Source of the DNA: Branchiostoma floridae
Lineage: Eukaryota > Chordata > Leptocardii > Amphioxiformes > Branchiostomatidae
Direction: 5' to 3'
Length of the DNA stretch: 64,000 bases
NCBI RefSeq assembly: GCF_000003815.2
Contig: NC_049979.1
Span: forward strand, 34,503,738-34,567,737
The stretch's first letter is position 1. Every line of letters starts with the position of its first letter. A program made the position numbers and the translations under genes. Below the pieces are notes generated by a model. That model was not told where the DNA came from and searched no databases. It worked only from the letters and a program-made list of their open reading frames with translations. Shown piece after piece: positions 48,401 through 58,700 of this stretch.

Positions 48401-48964
48401 AATATGCTCAACGTCAGAATCTATTGGAGTTTCGTCCGCGAAGTCTTTCAAGGAACCTAATCGACTATTAAAGTCTCCTCCGAGAATCACAAAACCTCTG
48501 GACGTAAAACGTGCCACGTCCTGTTCTAGTACATCAAAGATAGATTCTTCAGATCTTTTGTGGATCGAAGAGTTTACAGGACTGATATATACATTACCTA
48601 TGAATACGTCTCTGGATAGGCCAAACAATTCCTTGGCTACACGGATCCAGAGAATATCTTTGCTTTCTGAAGTGCTGCTCTCTCGTCTTATAAATTTTGC
48701 TAGTTTGTTTTTAAAATAAAAGATAATTCCACCTGAGTTCCGTCTGGCTTTACTTTGTTTGTTCCTTAGAGATGAAAAGTGCTGATAATGTTGTAGATCA
48801 ACTTCTGACGTATCATTACTCCATGTTTCAAGGAGGGAGAAGAAATCTAATTTTTCTAAACTGTTTCTAAAATCGTTGACTTCAAGTTTTTTTCCTAAAC
48901 CATGAACATTCCAAAAACCTATGGATATAGAGTGAGGAGACATTTGTAACCTTGACATTGTCAT
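45431..48964 (-). CDS. LINE ORF2: APE endonuclease and reverse transcriptase
   Basis: 1177 residues. About 12-285: apurinic-like endonuclease (IGFWNVHGLGKK, LLETWSND, ILGGDFNSR, STVDYAIAS, FSDHCMISL). About 500-830: reverse transcriptase (NYRGISISSCLGK, QAGFRKNYRTSDN, CFVDLSKAFDSI, GVRQGCVLSPSLFNLYISD, FYADDLVLLS at about 763, LGVVLTTG). The C-terminal part holds ILTYGAEVWGK and a Cys/His cluster (CMFCNKNVRC..EMHFVLEC) at about 1085-1115, a putative nucleic-acid-binding knuckle. No RNase H domain is evident. It nicks DNA and reverse-transcribes element RNA at the target. The catalytic FYADD is intact, so the protein could be active. Confidence 0.95.
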   Translation of the reverse strand: MTMSRLQMSPHSISIGFWNVHGLGKKLEVNDFRNSLEKLDFFSLLETWSNDTSEVDLQHYQHFSSLRNKQSKARRNSGGIIFYFKNKLAKFIRRESSTSESKDILWIRVAKELFGLSRDVFIGNVYISPVNSSIHKRSEESIFDVLEQDVARFTSRGFVILGGDFNSRLGSLKDFADETPIDSDVEHIPILNIPRNYSDKNPPNTFGKDLTDLCYQSNLNILNGRVLGDLSGRFTCYQPNSCSTVDYAIASSTLFHNINIFRVHPLTEFSDHCMISLNIKTLIQESQNETPKINMRPLPDRFVWGPDSSEKFINALRSQALSHKLENFNLSTHLNSILNANIDKEVHKFQEILEIAGKMSLQIKHNSKQKKLRTNKKWFNKNCFEARKELRNLQYLLQRNPKNPFIRGSYFRKKKEYNKLIRKRKKDYETDCLMQLQNLQENNPTAFWNLLKQFKNANSTPKALEEIPPDSWVTHFKALHEKRRLERQNFDTEFEMKIKDNLKALEELNTEQGPLDCQITEAEISSAITALKNKKASGEDMIINEMLKAGHSLLLKPLVALFNRIFFSGKFPQTWSKSYIVPIFKSGRKDDTNNYRGISISSCLGKLFTSVLNKRLSSFLEENKILKPNQAGFRKNYRTSDNIFVLKTLISKYTQSRNQLFACFVDLSKAFDSIWHEGLLFKLISKGISGRFFDMLKSLYSQSAASVKTNIGLSENFPVKIGVRQGCVLSPSLFNLYISDLADELNTGDFDAPLLNTSEVSSLFYADDLVLLSTSQNGLQNAIDKLGLYCNKWKLSVNINKTKIIVFNKKGHMFSNLKFHILNEDIEIVSSYCYLGVVLTTGCNFTTALKTLQKKALRALFSIKTTLGETNPSISVYCKLFDACVVPILTYGAEVWGKIGLNDKSPIEQVHLKFCKSLLGVRKNSSNLATRAELGRYPLWIEVYTRLYSYYKRLVKEVPRNSLQFEAFLVQQDLHSRNIPCWFSNVSKILEESGFAYLLINSDRNTSFAQSEVNQRLKDNFVQNFYSEMNSPGMKENQGNKLRTYRKFKLTYEREKYLEITNFSYRRAMTKLRISDHPLQIEAGRYTRTPPDDRICMFCNKNVRCIENEMHFVLECSLYNDMRNSLVNVKRVKEKYTNTTKADMFKYLMSSTNYDILEELCKFVYSCFKRRDEACRK

Positions 48965-49136
48965 GGCTTAATAAGAGTATCGACAAAACTATCAGAGTGC
49001 TGACTTATTCCCTACCTTTACTAAAACTTTTACTTCATCACTGAAGAGCTTACTTAAACAACTACGTTTGCAATCTACTATAACTTGTTAACAAGTACTA
49101 TACGATGTCTTATATAAGTAGATACTAAACCTTGAG

Positions 49137-51788
49137 TTAGTATTCATCAAAGTCATAGTCCCTGTACCACGGATAGTCACGAGAGCGCTCAGGCTGGAAC
49201 CGGTTCCGTTGTCCATTCAGGTTTGACGGAAACCAGTCCATGTACAGATCGTCGTAGCCACGGTAGGATTGGAATGGGGGGAAAGGGTCACGTCGCCATC
49301 CGCTGGATTCGTGTGCTGGACCCCATCGTTCCATAGCCCTGTCATGTTGTAGCCTTGGTAGATGGTCCCTCCACATGCTCTGGTTCGCGCCTCTGAGGTC
49401 CGTTGGAGCTTGTCTAAGCATTGCTGGACGTACGCTCTGCCAGTTCCTTTCTGCTCCATTGTTTCCCAATGCTTCGAAAGCTTGCCCGCCAATCCAGGGT
49501 TCCCTATTTTGTCGTAAGGGCACTGCTTGCTCTGGACGTCCGTTCAGCCAGGGTTCTCTGTTATTTTGTGGGGGCGGTATTGGAGCATTATAGTCGTTCC
49601 AGGGTTCCTTGAATCTTTTCCCAGCAGGATTTGGGTCCTGGTAACCATTCTGAGTCGCCTTCCTTCTTTGTGAGGGAGAGATCTGATGGGACTCAGGTCG
49701 TAGCGAGGACAGGTGGGAAGTGTTTCCTCTCTGTTGTGGGGCGTTACTTCTCCTTCCTCTGTTGTATGTACCCAGACCAACTGTTGGATGTATAGCCTCT
49801 TTTAAGTTAGCAGCTAGAACTTTTACACCACCGCGGTTAAGGTGATAGCCATCATCCTTGAATAGCACTCGTTTGATCGAGCCATTTTCCTCCATATTGT
49901 CGTTGTCCGCAACACTTATGTAGCCGCATTCTTGGCCGAGGATGTGAATGAAGGCGTTAACTTGCTTTGCGATTTCCATCAGGTGGCGGTCATTTCTTGG
50001 CGGTATAGAGGACAAGACTATGGCTGCGTTTGGGAATTTGTCATGAGTTGTCGCAACAAGTCGTCTCATGTTCTCGGTCACCCCGCTTGCAGCCCGTTCT
50101 TGCTTTACATCATTGGTACCCACATGGTACACGATACATTTAGGGTTGGAGAAAGGGGTGGTTTCTATGATGTCTATAGCTTCAGGAATGGTCATTCCCG
50201 GTTGCTTGTGGACTTGCTTGTCTGGGTATAATATACTTGGCATAATACTTCGTGTGTTTGAATCACCGATAACCACAATTTCTGCCTGTAGCTTAATCTC
50301 ATCAATTGTGCTGGATTGTCGTTTGTTGTTACCTTGGATTAGATCATCGGAGATCTGTTCTTCTGGAACTGTTGTATTATCCGACAGCACATCAAACTTG
50401 TTGCTAGTGTTGATGTTGGGCACAACGTTAACTGTATTGTCAGGATCTCTTGGTAAGAAGGATTCTTTTAGGAAGTCGTCCGTCTGACTTGTACGATCCA
50501 CGCTCCTATCACTTTTCGGTTCCAATAGCGTCATCTTATATCGCAGTTTTTTGTTCTCTGTTTCCAGTGAAGTAATGCGTCTTTTCATCACGTCAATGTC
50601 GCATGCCTTTATCACTTTCTCGGCAGGGGTATCATTTGTTTTAGACAATAGAGTTTCCATGTTGGAAATGCGCGACGACAAGGTGTCAATCTGTGAGATG
50701 CGCTCATACAATGCGTCGAACTTCTCATTTTCTTGAACAATTCTGTTGGTCAAAACAGCCTCAAGTTTCTCAACAGTACAATGGAGCATAGAAAGTCTGT
50801 CATTGTTGATCTTTGGAATAGTCTCTGTTTCGAAACGAACATTGAGTTCTTTTCGAATCAACTCGTTGCTGTTGTTGTTGTTGTTGTTTCCATCGCTAAC
50901 GCTTGCTGTACCGGCAATGCTCTTTGGAATGGTTTCAGTTGTGTATCGAACGTTGTATTCGCATTGTGAAGGAGAGATTGAATTGGTGCTGTCAACAACG
51001 CCGTCAAATGAACAACTATTGCAAACAAACACACCCTCATCACCTTTTATGAACTCATGAAGAAGGAATTCATGCACTCCAGTACAAGCATGGTGGAACC
51101 AGTTTTGACACACGTTACACTGGATCACACCGACGTCTGCAGGACCGGCGCGCTCACATTCCTTGCACACAACAATCTCACAATCCATGTTCGAAATTGT
51201 ACTTGTTGAAGTCACCAATTTTTTCAATTCTTCAAAGGTGTACATTACCCAGAGATAGCAGGCTGAGCTTTGTACCAGAATCTTGGAAGTATGATAGATG
51301 TGAAGGGTTACAGTACCGTACACTTCGTTTGTGACTGGATCCTGGAAAGGTGCTGAAAGTTGGTGACCATTCCTTCCTTTGTTCTCAGCAGACATGTTGT
51401 AATGCTTTTCAACAATCTCTATCCACTTTTTCTCCGAACCTGCCGGGATATGCACTGTCACACTGTTTTCATTGTACTGGATGAAGTAACTATCACTTGG
51501 TTTGGCCTTTTTATCTCGTTTCGCTGACTCTGCGATCTCGTTTGTCTGATCGTATTTCTGTCGACGCTCGCCGTCTGACAAAACATAGAATGCCTTGCTT
51601 ACCTCGCCGAACTTTTGACGGGCCGTAGCCAGGAGCCGCTTGTCTTTCGTAGTTTTGACGATGTTGTCGTATTTCTTCACTTCTTCTTTGTACACAGAGA
51701 TGATTGTGCTTTCCGTTGAGTCGCTTGCTACTCCAAGTAAACTGTATAACTTGCCGGGTGATCGCTTCTTCTGATCGTCGTTCGTCAT
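49137..51788 (-). CDS. LINE ORF1: J-like, PHD, coiled-coil and SGNH esterase domains
   Basis: 883 residues. About 13-80: J-domain-like helices ([20 protein letters not shown], then [23 protein letters not shown]), but where DnaJ proteins have HPD this has YDN. About 95-190: a domain I do not know ([45 protein letters not shown]). About 206-257: a PHD-type zinc finger ([22 protein letters not shown]). About 305-430: coiled coil with Asn and Glu runs. About 505-670: SGNH hydrolase fold with IGDSNTR (block I Ser), GTND and the DGYH Asp/His pair, so the triad looks intact. About 670-883: Arg/Pro/Trp-rich basic tail, likely RNA- or DNA-binding. PHD plus esterase in ORF1 is known from CR1-like LINEs. 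The J-like N-terminus is not something I know to be described. Confidence 0.85.
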   Translation of the reverse strand: MTNDDQKKRSPGKLYSLLGVASDSTESTIISVYKEEVKKYDNIVKTTKDKRLLATARQKFGEVSKAFYVLSDGERRQKYDQTNEIAESAKRDKKAKPSDSYFIQYNENSVTVHIPAGSEKKWIEIVEKHYNMSAENKGRNGHQLSAPFQDPVTNEVYGTVTLHIYHTSKILVQSSACYLWVMYTFEELKKLVTSTSTISNMDCEIVVCKECERAGPADVGVIQCNVCQNWFHHACTGVHEFLLHEFIKGDEGVFVCNSCSFDGVVDSTNSISPSQCEYNVRYTTETIPKSIAGTASVSDGNNNNNNSNELIRKELNVRFETETIPKINNDRLSMLHCTVEKLEAVLTNRIVQENEKFDALYERISQIDTLSSRISNMETLLSKTNDTPAEKVIKACDIDVMKRRITSLETENKKLRYKMTLLEPKSDRSVDRTSQTDDFLKESFLPRDPDNTVNVVPNINTSNKFDVLSDNTTVPEEQISDDLIQGNNKRQSSTIDEIKLQAEIVVIGDSNTRSIMPSILYPDKQVHKQPGMTIPEAIDIIETTPFSNPKCIVYHVGTNDVKQERAASGVTENMRRLVATTHDKFPNAAIVLSSIPPRNDRHLMEIAKQVNAFIHILGQECGYISVADNDNMEENGSIKRVLFKDDGYHLNRGGVKVLAANLKEAIHPTVGLGTYNRGRRSNAPQQRGNTSHLSSLRPESHQISPSQRRKATQNGYQDPNPAGKRFKEPWNDYNAPIPPPQNNREPWLNGRPEQAVPLRQNREPWIGGQAFEALGNNGAERNWQSVRPAMLRQAPTDLRGANQSMWRDHLPRLQHDRAMERWGPAHESSGWRRDPFPPFQSYRGYDDLYMDWFPSNLNGQRNRFQPERSRDYPWYRDYDFDEY

Positions 51789-52235
51789 TTTGTCCTCTTG
51801 GGTCCGACGCTTGAATCTCTGTTCTCAGAACGTTACAGTTGCACGGTTGAATTCCGTACAAAACTTGGCTTGTATAACTCGACAAGTCGGCTTGAATAAC
51901 TCGACAAACTTTACGATATATATGAAAATAAATATCTAAGATGGTTCTATACGATACCACCAGAAGATTAACACACTTTGAGTGATCCTATTACAGTAAA
52001 AGTAGGCAAAAGTAGGGAAATTCGTCACACTCAAGCGGAGCGGTGAAACGAAGATGTTCGCCTCGCCGCCATCGAATAGAAGATACTTGCCCTGACTCTG
52101 GCGCCCGACTTTGCCCTCATGGACAGTTACGTTGAGTTTTGTCTCGCCGCTCTGTCTTTTACCGCCAGGCCTGAGCAATGAAAGCACGTGTACCACTGAA
52201 AGGAACGCTGACGCCGCCTTGTCGAGAACCCCCAT

Positions 52236-52500
52236 CTTTCAATGGGAAACTTGGATATTCACTTTGACAAAACGCGGAGCTCGAGAGATCCGTGCGTATC
52301 CTCGGTCAACAGTGGCGTTATGTTTGGTTGCTGTGCTACAGCGTGGATAAATGCAGTTCTAGAACACTCCGTGATAATCGCGAGTGACCCCGAAATGACG
52401 TAACTTAGGCAATGACGACGCTCGAATATTGCGCTGATCGTTATGTCATAGTGAGGATTGACATTGACTTTGACTTTTCCATCATTCCTTCAAACCACCC
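52236..52500 (-). promoter_or_regulatory. Promoter of C2 gene copy B
   Basis: Conserved with the copy A upstream region (GGAGCTCGAGAGATCCGTGC.., CAGTTCTAGAACACTCCGTG), including TGACGTAA at 52396-52403. It lacks a segment of about 35 bases that A and C have between the GCG-AGTGACC parts. Confidence 0.5.
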
Positions 52501-52960
52501 TCCAAAGTTCCAAAGTATGCTCTTATTGGTGAAGTTTGTAATGTAGTAATGTAGAATGGCGAAAGAAAGGGAAAATTCGAACATCGTCCCTTATTTGTTG
52601 ATACGTACACATACAACGAGCTTCTCAAAGAAACAAGGCAGACAAGTGATGAAATGTAATCAACTGTAACGATGAACAATCTTCATTTTATTTTCTCACT
52701 TTGGAAGAAAATTATTGAATCTGAACATTGGTGCCTTAAGCCCAAGGAATGGAACATCTTTGACAGAAATACAATGCAAAGACGGGATTTTATACAATAA
52801 GCATGGTGTTTACATCTGTTTGCGTGTGGGTAAAGTATCTCCAAAACATTAACTGAATATTAAATAATTGAAACGTAATATAAACAGCAAGATTCAATTC
52901 CGGAACAAGCAACTGGGACCATTACATAGCCAAATATGCTTGGCAAAACGAGTGAGCACA

Positions 52961-53401
52961 TCTTGTACCGACTTGGTGAGGGTCTTCTGGATGCCTTGCA
53001 GCTCCTCCAAACTTAGTCCTTGTGTGTCAGGTAACTCGAAAGATGTGCGATCGGGCACGGCAGCGATAATGTTCTTGATAACAGGGTACCGGAGAACATG
53101 CGGGGCGGTAGTGGCGAGTCTGGATCGAAGGGAGTTGGCATGAGCGAGAAGCTTTTCCGCATAGTCTCTCTCAAGACGGAGCTCTGCCCACAGCTTGTCG
53201 ACTGACGACATGGCCTCTTGGTACTGAGGATCTTCTGCGTCCTTGTGTTTGGGCGATGGGGTGGTTGTTGTAAGAGACGCTCTCCCTCCTTGAGTAGACG
53301 TTGTCGTCTGACTGTCTGTATCCTCGCCGCTGTTGTCGGGTCAATGAAAGCACGTGTACCACTGAAAGGAACGCTGACGCCGCCTTGTCGAGAACCCCCA
53401 T
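52961..53401 (-). pseudogene. C2-domain gene copy C, rearranged fragment
   Basis: The first 20 codons of exon 1 (53341-53401, MGVLDKAASAFLSVVHVLSL) are fused directly to the middle of exon 4 (52961-53340: STQGG.., WAELRLERDYAEKLLAHANS.., PDRTSFELPDTQ). C2 domain, exons 2-3 and the C-terminus are missing. The joint shifts the frame, and exon 4 is truncated into 3' flanking DNA that matches 43100-43180 behind copy B. The promoter (53402-53605) is conserved with TGACGTAT in place of TGACGTAA. Confidence 0.8.
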
Positions 53402-53606
53402 ATTGTAATGGGAAACTTGGAAATTCAATTGACAAAACGCGGAGCTCGAGAGATCCGTGCGTATCCTCTGTCAACAGTGGCATTATGTTTGGTTGCTGTG
53501 CTACGGCGTGGATAGATGCAGTTCTAGAACACTCCGTGACAATCGTGAGCGGTCCGTGGAACATGGGATTGATACTCTTTACCCCAGTGACCCCGAAATG
53601 ACGTAT

Positions 53607-55380
53607 GTGGATGTATATGCATGTGTGTGAGTGTGTATGTGCGCGCGTTCACTTGTGCGTGGTTGGATGTTGTTCATCACCAGAGAGAGGCACGGCGGTC
53701 GGTTGCTAGGGCATTCTTTCCCGTTGCTATGCGCGTTCGACAGAGAAACTTTGGGCATACAATAGAATACGGCTACCCGTAAAATATTTGAAAATAAACA
53801 AAATGTTCTGACAAGGAAAATGTTTTCGAAATAAGATTGAATTAGCAATTCTACATACATTGAATGATGTCGTTTGAATTTAGATAGCTGTTTTGTTTCG
53901 ATGTAACTAAAAAAGACGATCATTTTCTGTTTTCAGGAAGGCCTTTAATTTGACCAAACTCTTGATAAGATAGGCCGCATGTATCATCGAAAATTCTCGT
54001 TTTTTTATGTTTTTCGTCATCTATGAGGAAAATAAAACTTTCTGTTTTTGGGATTTTTTGATTTTAAGCAAAGTTACAGTCGAAAATATGCGTAAAAATG
54101 GCATTTTTCGCACTTAATTACCAATAATTCAAAATCGACGGCATTTTTTAAAAATCCCAAAAACAGAAATCTCGGAAAAATCATGGCGGTCATTTTGAGC
54201 CGTCAACGAGTTAATTTGGACTCTTCTTGGTCGCGATCTTAAACGAAGTTTGCACGCATGTCATGCCGCACGGATAGCGGGAGGGTGTAATTGATACCGG
54301 TGTAAACAACACTTACAATATACAAGGTCACCAACACAAACGTCAATAGCTTCGTTAAATGTCACAGGTCCCAAACAAAGTGATAGCATGGACGTACTGT
54401 CCAGAAAAATGTTAATATTAGTGAAAAACTATCTTTTTTGGCTGATTCAAGGTAGTTTGGGAAAAAAGGCCAGAGAGCAGTGTTTACCGGCAACGACCGC
54501 AGATGACCCCAAATAGAACACGGGTTCGGTTCGAATTACGTCAGATGGAATATCGTGGAACAAGGTTCCAATTCGGCTAGACATGGGAGGTTTTGAGTCC
54601 GTATTTGACCACCGTGAGGTGTGTCTACCTGTGTGGATGGTGTTCAGTACCAAGGACAGGTGTGCTTACCTGTGTGTGGATGGTGTTCAGCACCAGGGAC
54701 AGGTATGGTTAACTGTGTATGGATGTGTTCAGCACCAGGACTGGTGGTTAATTGGAGATTGGTTAATTTACTCAAGGTTCATTCCATTGTGATACAACGT
54801 TTTAGTTGTAGATAAGTCGATGAGGGGTGATACGATACGCCAAATAGCAGTTGCTCAAGTAACTTAAACTAAACCTGCTGCCTTAACCTGTTCGTGCCAA
54901 AAGGCTAATACAGAAGGAAGAATGTTAAAACTGTCGTGCGGGACCTGTCCTTGGTGCTGAACAACCACTGTATAGTGTTGAGAAATGACATAGTATTTTG
55001 TTTTCAAATGAGCACGATTTAGAAGTTTATTTATGTTTTGTTCTGTTCTATTCACATAATAATTGTTCTGATGAGTTTCTGTAATTAATGATTTTGAGTT
55101 GTTAGTGTTTAACTTGTGTTGACTTAATCACTTAAGTTATTACCCTTATGTTTGATTAATCAAGTGTTATGTTATATGGTTATTGTTACGTTTATGTTGA
55201 TTGATTTGGAAATTATTTTTTGACTGTAGGGACTACCCTAAAAGAGCAAACAAACAAACAAACACATGCACCCGCAAAAGGCACGGCATAACCTTCCAAA
55301 TCTAGTGAAATAAAAATAAAAAAAACACAAACATACTAGCTGTAACAGTCGTTTTATTTCAGCACTTCATCGACCCTTTC
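53607..55380. other. Intergenic DNA with low-complexity tracts
   Basis: A TG-rich tract is at 53603-53645. Around 54040-54170 a fold-back pair (TTTCTGTTTTTGGGATTTTT / AAAAATCCCAAAAACAGAAA) flanks about 85 bp. Nothing coding is recognised. A 98-codon frame at 55384-55680 ends in CAG|GTAAGT but has no known similarity. Confidence 0.4.
54618..54745 (+). repeat. Minisatellite, three ~42-bp units
   Basis: Three units of the form TACCTGTGTGGATGGTGTTC followed by AGCACCAGGGACAGG, diverging toward the end. An inverted fragment (GGGACCTGTCCTTGGTGCTG) occurs at about 54940. Confidence 0.65.
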
Positions 55381-55748
55381 CACTTGAATAATCATAGGCT
55401 ATTACATCAGATTAGTCTGAATATCCCGAATGATTCTTGTACAATAATAACCCCTAATACGTCAATCGCAAAATGCATAAACATAATACTTAGGAGTTAT
55501 TGGTCTGATATATCTAATGCAGTGTACGTAGAGTCGCCACCAACAGCCGGTGGTGCAAAGCTTGTTACGTACCGAAAACCATCCTTAATTAGGGAAAAGT
55601 TCTTAGCTGACCTACGGCTCGTCGCGGATGCTTACGGATCTGTGGACCGAATATACAACCAGCAGGTAAGTGACAAATAGTTTCTCTAGTGAAAGATTTA
55701 GATCCAAACAAAATGTATGTGAGAGGTGGTACGAAGGAGAGCGCGGCC

Positions 55749-58700
55749 ATGTTGTTCTTGCTTCTCTTGGCAGCTGCCTGTGGGGATTCAAATGGTCCGA
55801 GCGTACCTCAGTGTAAGACGGCTGGGTGGCGAGAGTGTGTGCCTCTCACACCTAGACCAGCGACTTTGATGCATGGCAAATCTGCATGTGTCATGTGTAA
55901 GGTCCTGAATGTCCGTGTTGCCTCTGGAGGTCCTTTCTCTTTTCTTGCTAGGGCCAATAGTGTGGCAATAAGAGGGTATCCATTCCATGTCTTGTCGGCA
56001 AAGAAGCTCGCACCGCTCCAGCATTCTGTGCTTCACACCTTGGCTCTGATAGATGCAAAGATTACTGATGTGGAGAACAACACATTCGTTGGGTTTCCCT
56101 CTCTCGATAAACTGTCCCTAGATTCTAACAGGTTGACAAATGCCAAGCAGGTCTGGTTCACTGGCTTGGAGAATCTTTTGACGCTGATTTTGTCCAACAA
56201 CAACATCACTCAGATAGAGCCAGGGAGCTTCGTGCACCTGAGAAGCCTGAGTATGTTGGATCTAGAGAACAACCTGTTACAGGTTGTAGACCCTGCCTGG
56301 CTCTTTGGACCGACATTTGTCCAGATCCTGAACCTGGGATATAATGAAATCGGTACCATTTCACCGGGGTCATTCCAACCCGTACATCTGACCTGGCTAG
56401 ACCTGATGTGTAATGATCTGTCAAGTTTGGATGGAGATGTTTTGGGAGGACAGTCTTCGCTGTCAAGGCTCCATATCAGCAGTGGCATGCTGTCGTCTGC
56501 CCATGATGCAAAGCCACATGAAACGAGGTGGAGCCTACATCGGTTTTTCAGTTTCGGAAGAGGGTCAGCATCGATGATTGTTAAGGTGCCCAAGTTCCTC
56601 TTCTGTGCTAGGTACACTGCTTATGAACTCTCGTTGGGGTGGGTGTTTGATTCATCGGATAATGTGCCTGGTACCTCCAAATCAGGCGTCAACCCAGGCA
56701 TGTCATGCGGCGCTTTGGATCATTCTCTGAGCACGATCTCTATCCAAGCCCCTGCAGTTGTCCTGGCTACTGTCGGCTCCCTGGCAGACAAACTGGTCCC
56801 CAATACGCTTGAGCAGTGCAGACAGGTTTGGGAATACGATGGGGGCATTGCAGTGCAAGTGGGCCCTTTTGGAAGCTCGATGTTCCGACTGGTTTCCTTG
56901 GCCACAGGGAGTACAGCTGCTGAAGACGTTGCCTTGTCCTTTGTCCGTAAACAAGACACGAGCACACTCACCACCCCAGAGTTTGACAGCAGCCAACAGC
57001 ACACCACCCACACAAACCCCACCCATGACAAGACAAAGAACATCACCTGCATTCTTCTCACTAAAAATAAACACACTAAGTTGTTCTTCACTGTTTCCCC
57101 GGTCCAACCTCAGACCCACACAACAGAAACCACTTACAGAAGGCATATTGGTAATTCCAGTAGCCTGACACCCTACTCTGAAACTACAGAGAACGACTAC
57201 ACATCTTCCAAACCGAGGGACCTCTCCACGCTGCAGGTGAGTACAACACATGCGGCAGATCTAGAGGTGCTTGCCGTACCAGGTCATGTTGTCATCTCAG
57301 TTGCCGTCTTGGCAGTAGTCGGTCTGGTAGTGTCGGCACTTGTAGTGTTGGTATGGAAGATCTGCTCAACATGGTTCAACGCTGAGGATGAGAGGGACAG
57401 CGACGATGCACACATCTGGACAATCCCACCTGGCGTTGCCTTCCCCGGCTTACTGAGGTCAGCTTCCCTCCCTGCACGTCCAATCAAGGTTGTGTCGGAT
57501 GACGCAGTCTCGTGTAGGTCATTGCCTGCTGTACTGGATTCCATCGAGCATACTTACAGCGAGATCCCAAATGGAATAGCCTCTGCTCAGAGGCCCCTGC
57601 CTGGCCTCCCACACGTATACTCTGAGATCCCAGATGCCCCCATCTCGGGTGTGGTAAGGTCAGCTTCCCTTCCTGTATGCACTAGTGGGGTTGGCACAGA
57701 TGATGCGGCTTCCTGTAGGTCATTGCCGGCTGTTCTCCAGTCCATCGAGTCCAGTTACAGTCAGATCCCAGATAACATTGCCGCTGCACAGCGCCCCCTG
57801 CCTGCTCTCCCGCGCACATACAGGGAGGTCCCAGACCACGAAGCCGCTGCACAGCCTGCCCGCCAACATACCTACAGCGAGATACCAGATGATGACAGCG
57901 GACCCATGCCTTTCTATGCTGATGCTGCAAAGTTTTCGCTTCATGTCGTCAGAAATCGGAGACAGAATCGAAGGGTCTTCCGAGAAAACGGCGTCACGTA
58001 TGGATCGGCTGACCAGTCCAAAGCCCAGTGTAACTTCTTTTACAGAAACTCCCCGGAGATCGGGGGCATAAGGGCCCGTGGACAGCTTAGAACAGCTTTG
58101 GTATCCCAGCCTGCTGACCAAGGTGTAAGTACGCCCGTCAACGCCACAGATGCAATCCTGTCCAGAGTTCAAGACGGGACGGGACCTCATAACTCCTTCC
58201 TCACGCTACCTAACACCTACTGGCCATGGGAGATTCCAGGGGAGGGAGCCCCTAACACACCACGGCGTGCGTCTCTCCCCCTTGTCACACCACCTAACAC
58301 CTATTGGCCATGGGAGATGCCAGGGGAGGGAGCCCTTAACACACCACAGCGTGGACCCCTCCAGAATGTCACACCGCCTAACACCTACTGGCCATGGGAG
58401 ATGCCAGTCGGGGGAGCCCGTAACACATCACGGCGTTCGTCCCTCCCCCCTGTCACACTGCCTAATACCTACTGGCCATGGGAGATTCCAGGGAAGGGGG
58501 CCCCCAACACACGACGGCGTGCGTCCCTTACCCAAGTCACACTGCCCAACACCTACTGGCCTTGGGGCATACCGGGGGAGGGAACCTGTAATACACCACG
58601 GCGTGCGCCCCTCCCCCTCACGTTGCCTAACACCTACTGGCCATGGGAGATTCCAGGGGAGGAAACACGTAACACATCGCGGCGTTCGTCCCTCCCCCTT

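Larger units (their letters stand above)
45291..52080 (-). mobile_element. Full-length non-LTR retrotransposon, CR1/L2-like
   Basis: About 6.79 kb on the - strand: 5' UTR (51789-52080), ORF1 (49137-51788), a spacer of about 172 bp, ORF2 (45431-48964), a short 3' UTR and a (CATTGT)n tail at 45291-45334. Both ORFs are open. Comparison with copy A at 41401-41425 gives the junctions: GCATTGTTAC on one side and AGATACTTGCC on the other, with at most one base lost and no duplication of useful length. Microsatellite tails, PHD/esterase ORF1 proteins and absent or very short target duplications are described for CR1/L2-type LINEs; the clade assignment is by these features only. Confidence 0.9.
43423..52235 (-). 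pseudogene. C2-domain gene copy B, exon 1 split by a retrotransposon
   Basis: The first part of exon 1 (52081-52235) encodes MGVLDKAASAFLSVVHVLSL to VGRQSQGKYL. The rest (44957-45290) resumes at MRHGKVKMQTAKKKSD. Between them lie 6.79 kb of LINE. Exons 3 (44400-44702) and 4 (43423-44195, TGA) keep the frame and splice sites of copy A. The small exon 2 (about 44785-44830) has gained bases that shift the frame unless it is skipped. The interrupted first exon makes a normal protein very unlikely, though transcription from the conserved promoter at 52236-52500 is possible. The remaining exons have no stop codons, so the insertion is probably recent. Confidence 0.8.

Noticed and set aside
55384-55680. 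98-codon frame just upstream of the LRR gene, ending in CAG|GTAAGT
   Set aside because: No family resemblance, and the only nearby acceptor (TTTCTCTAG) would give an intron far too short; kept out as a gene.
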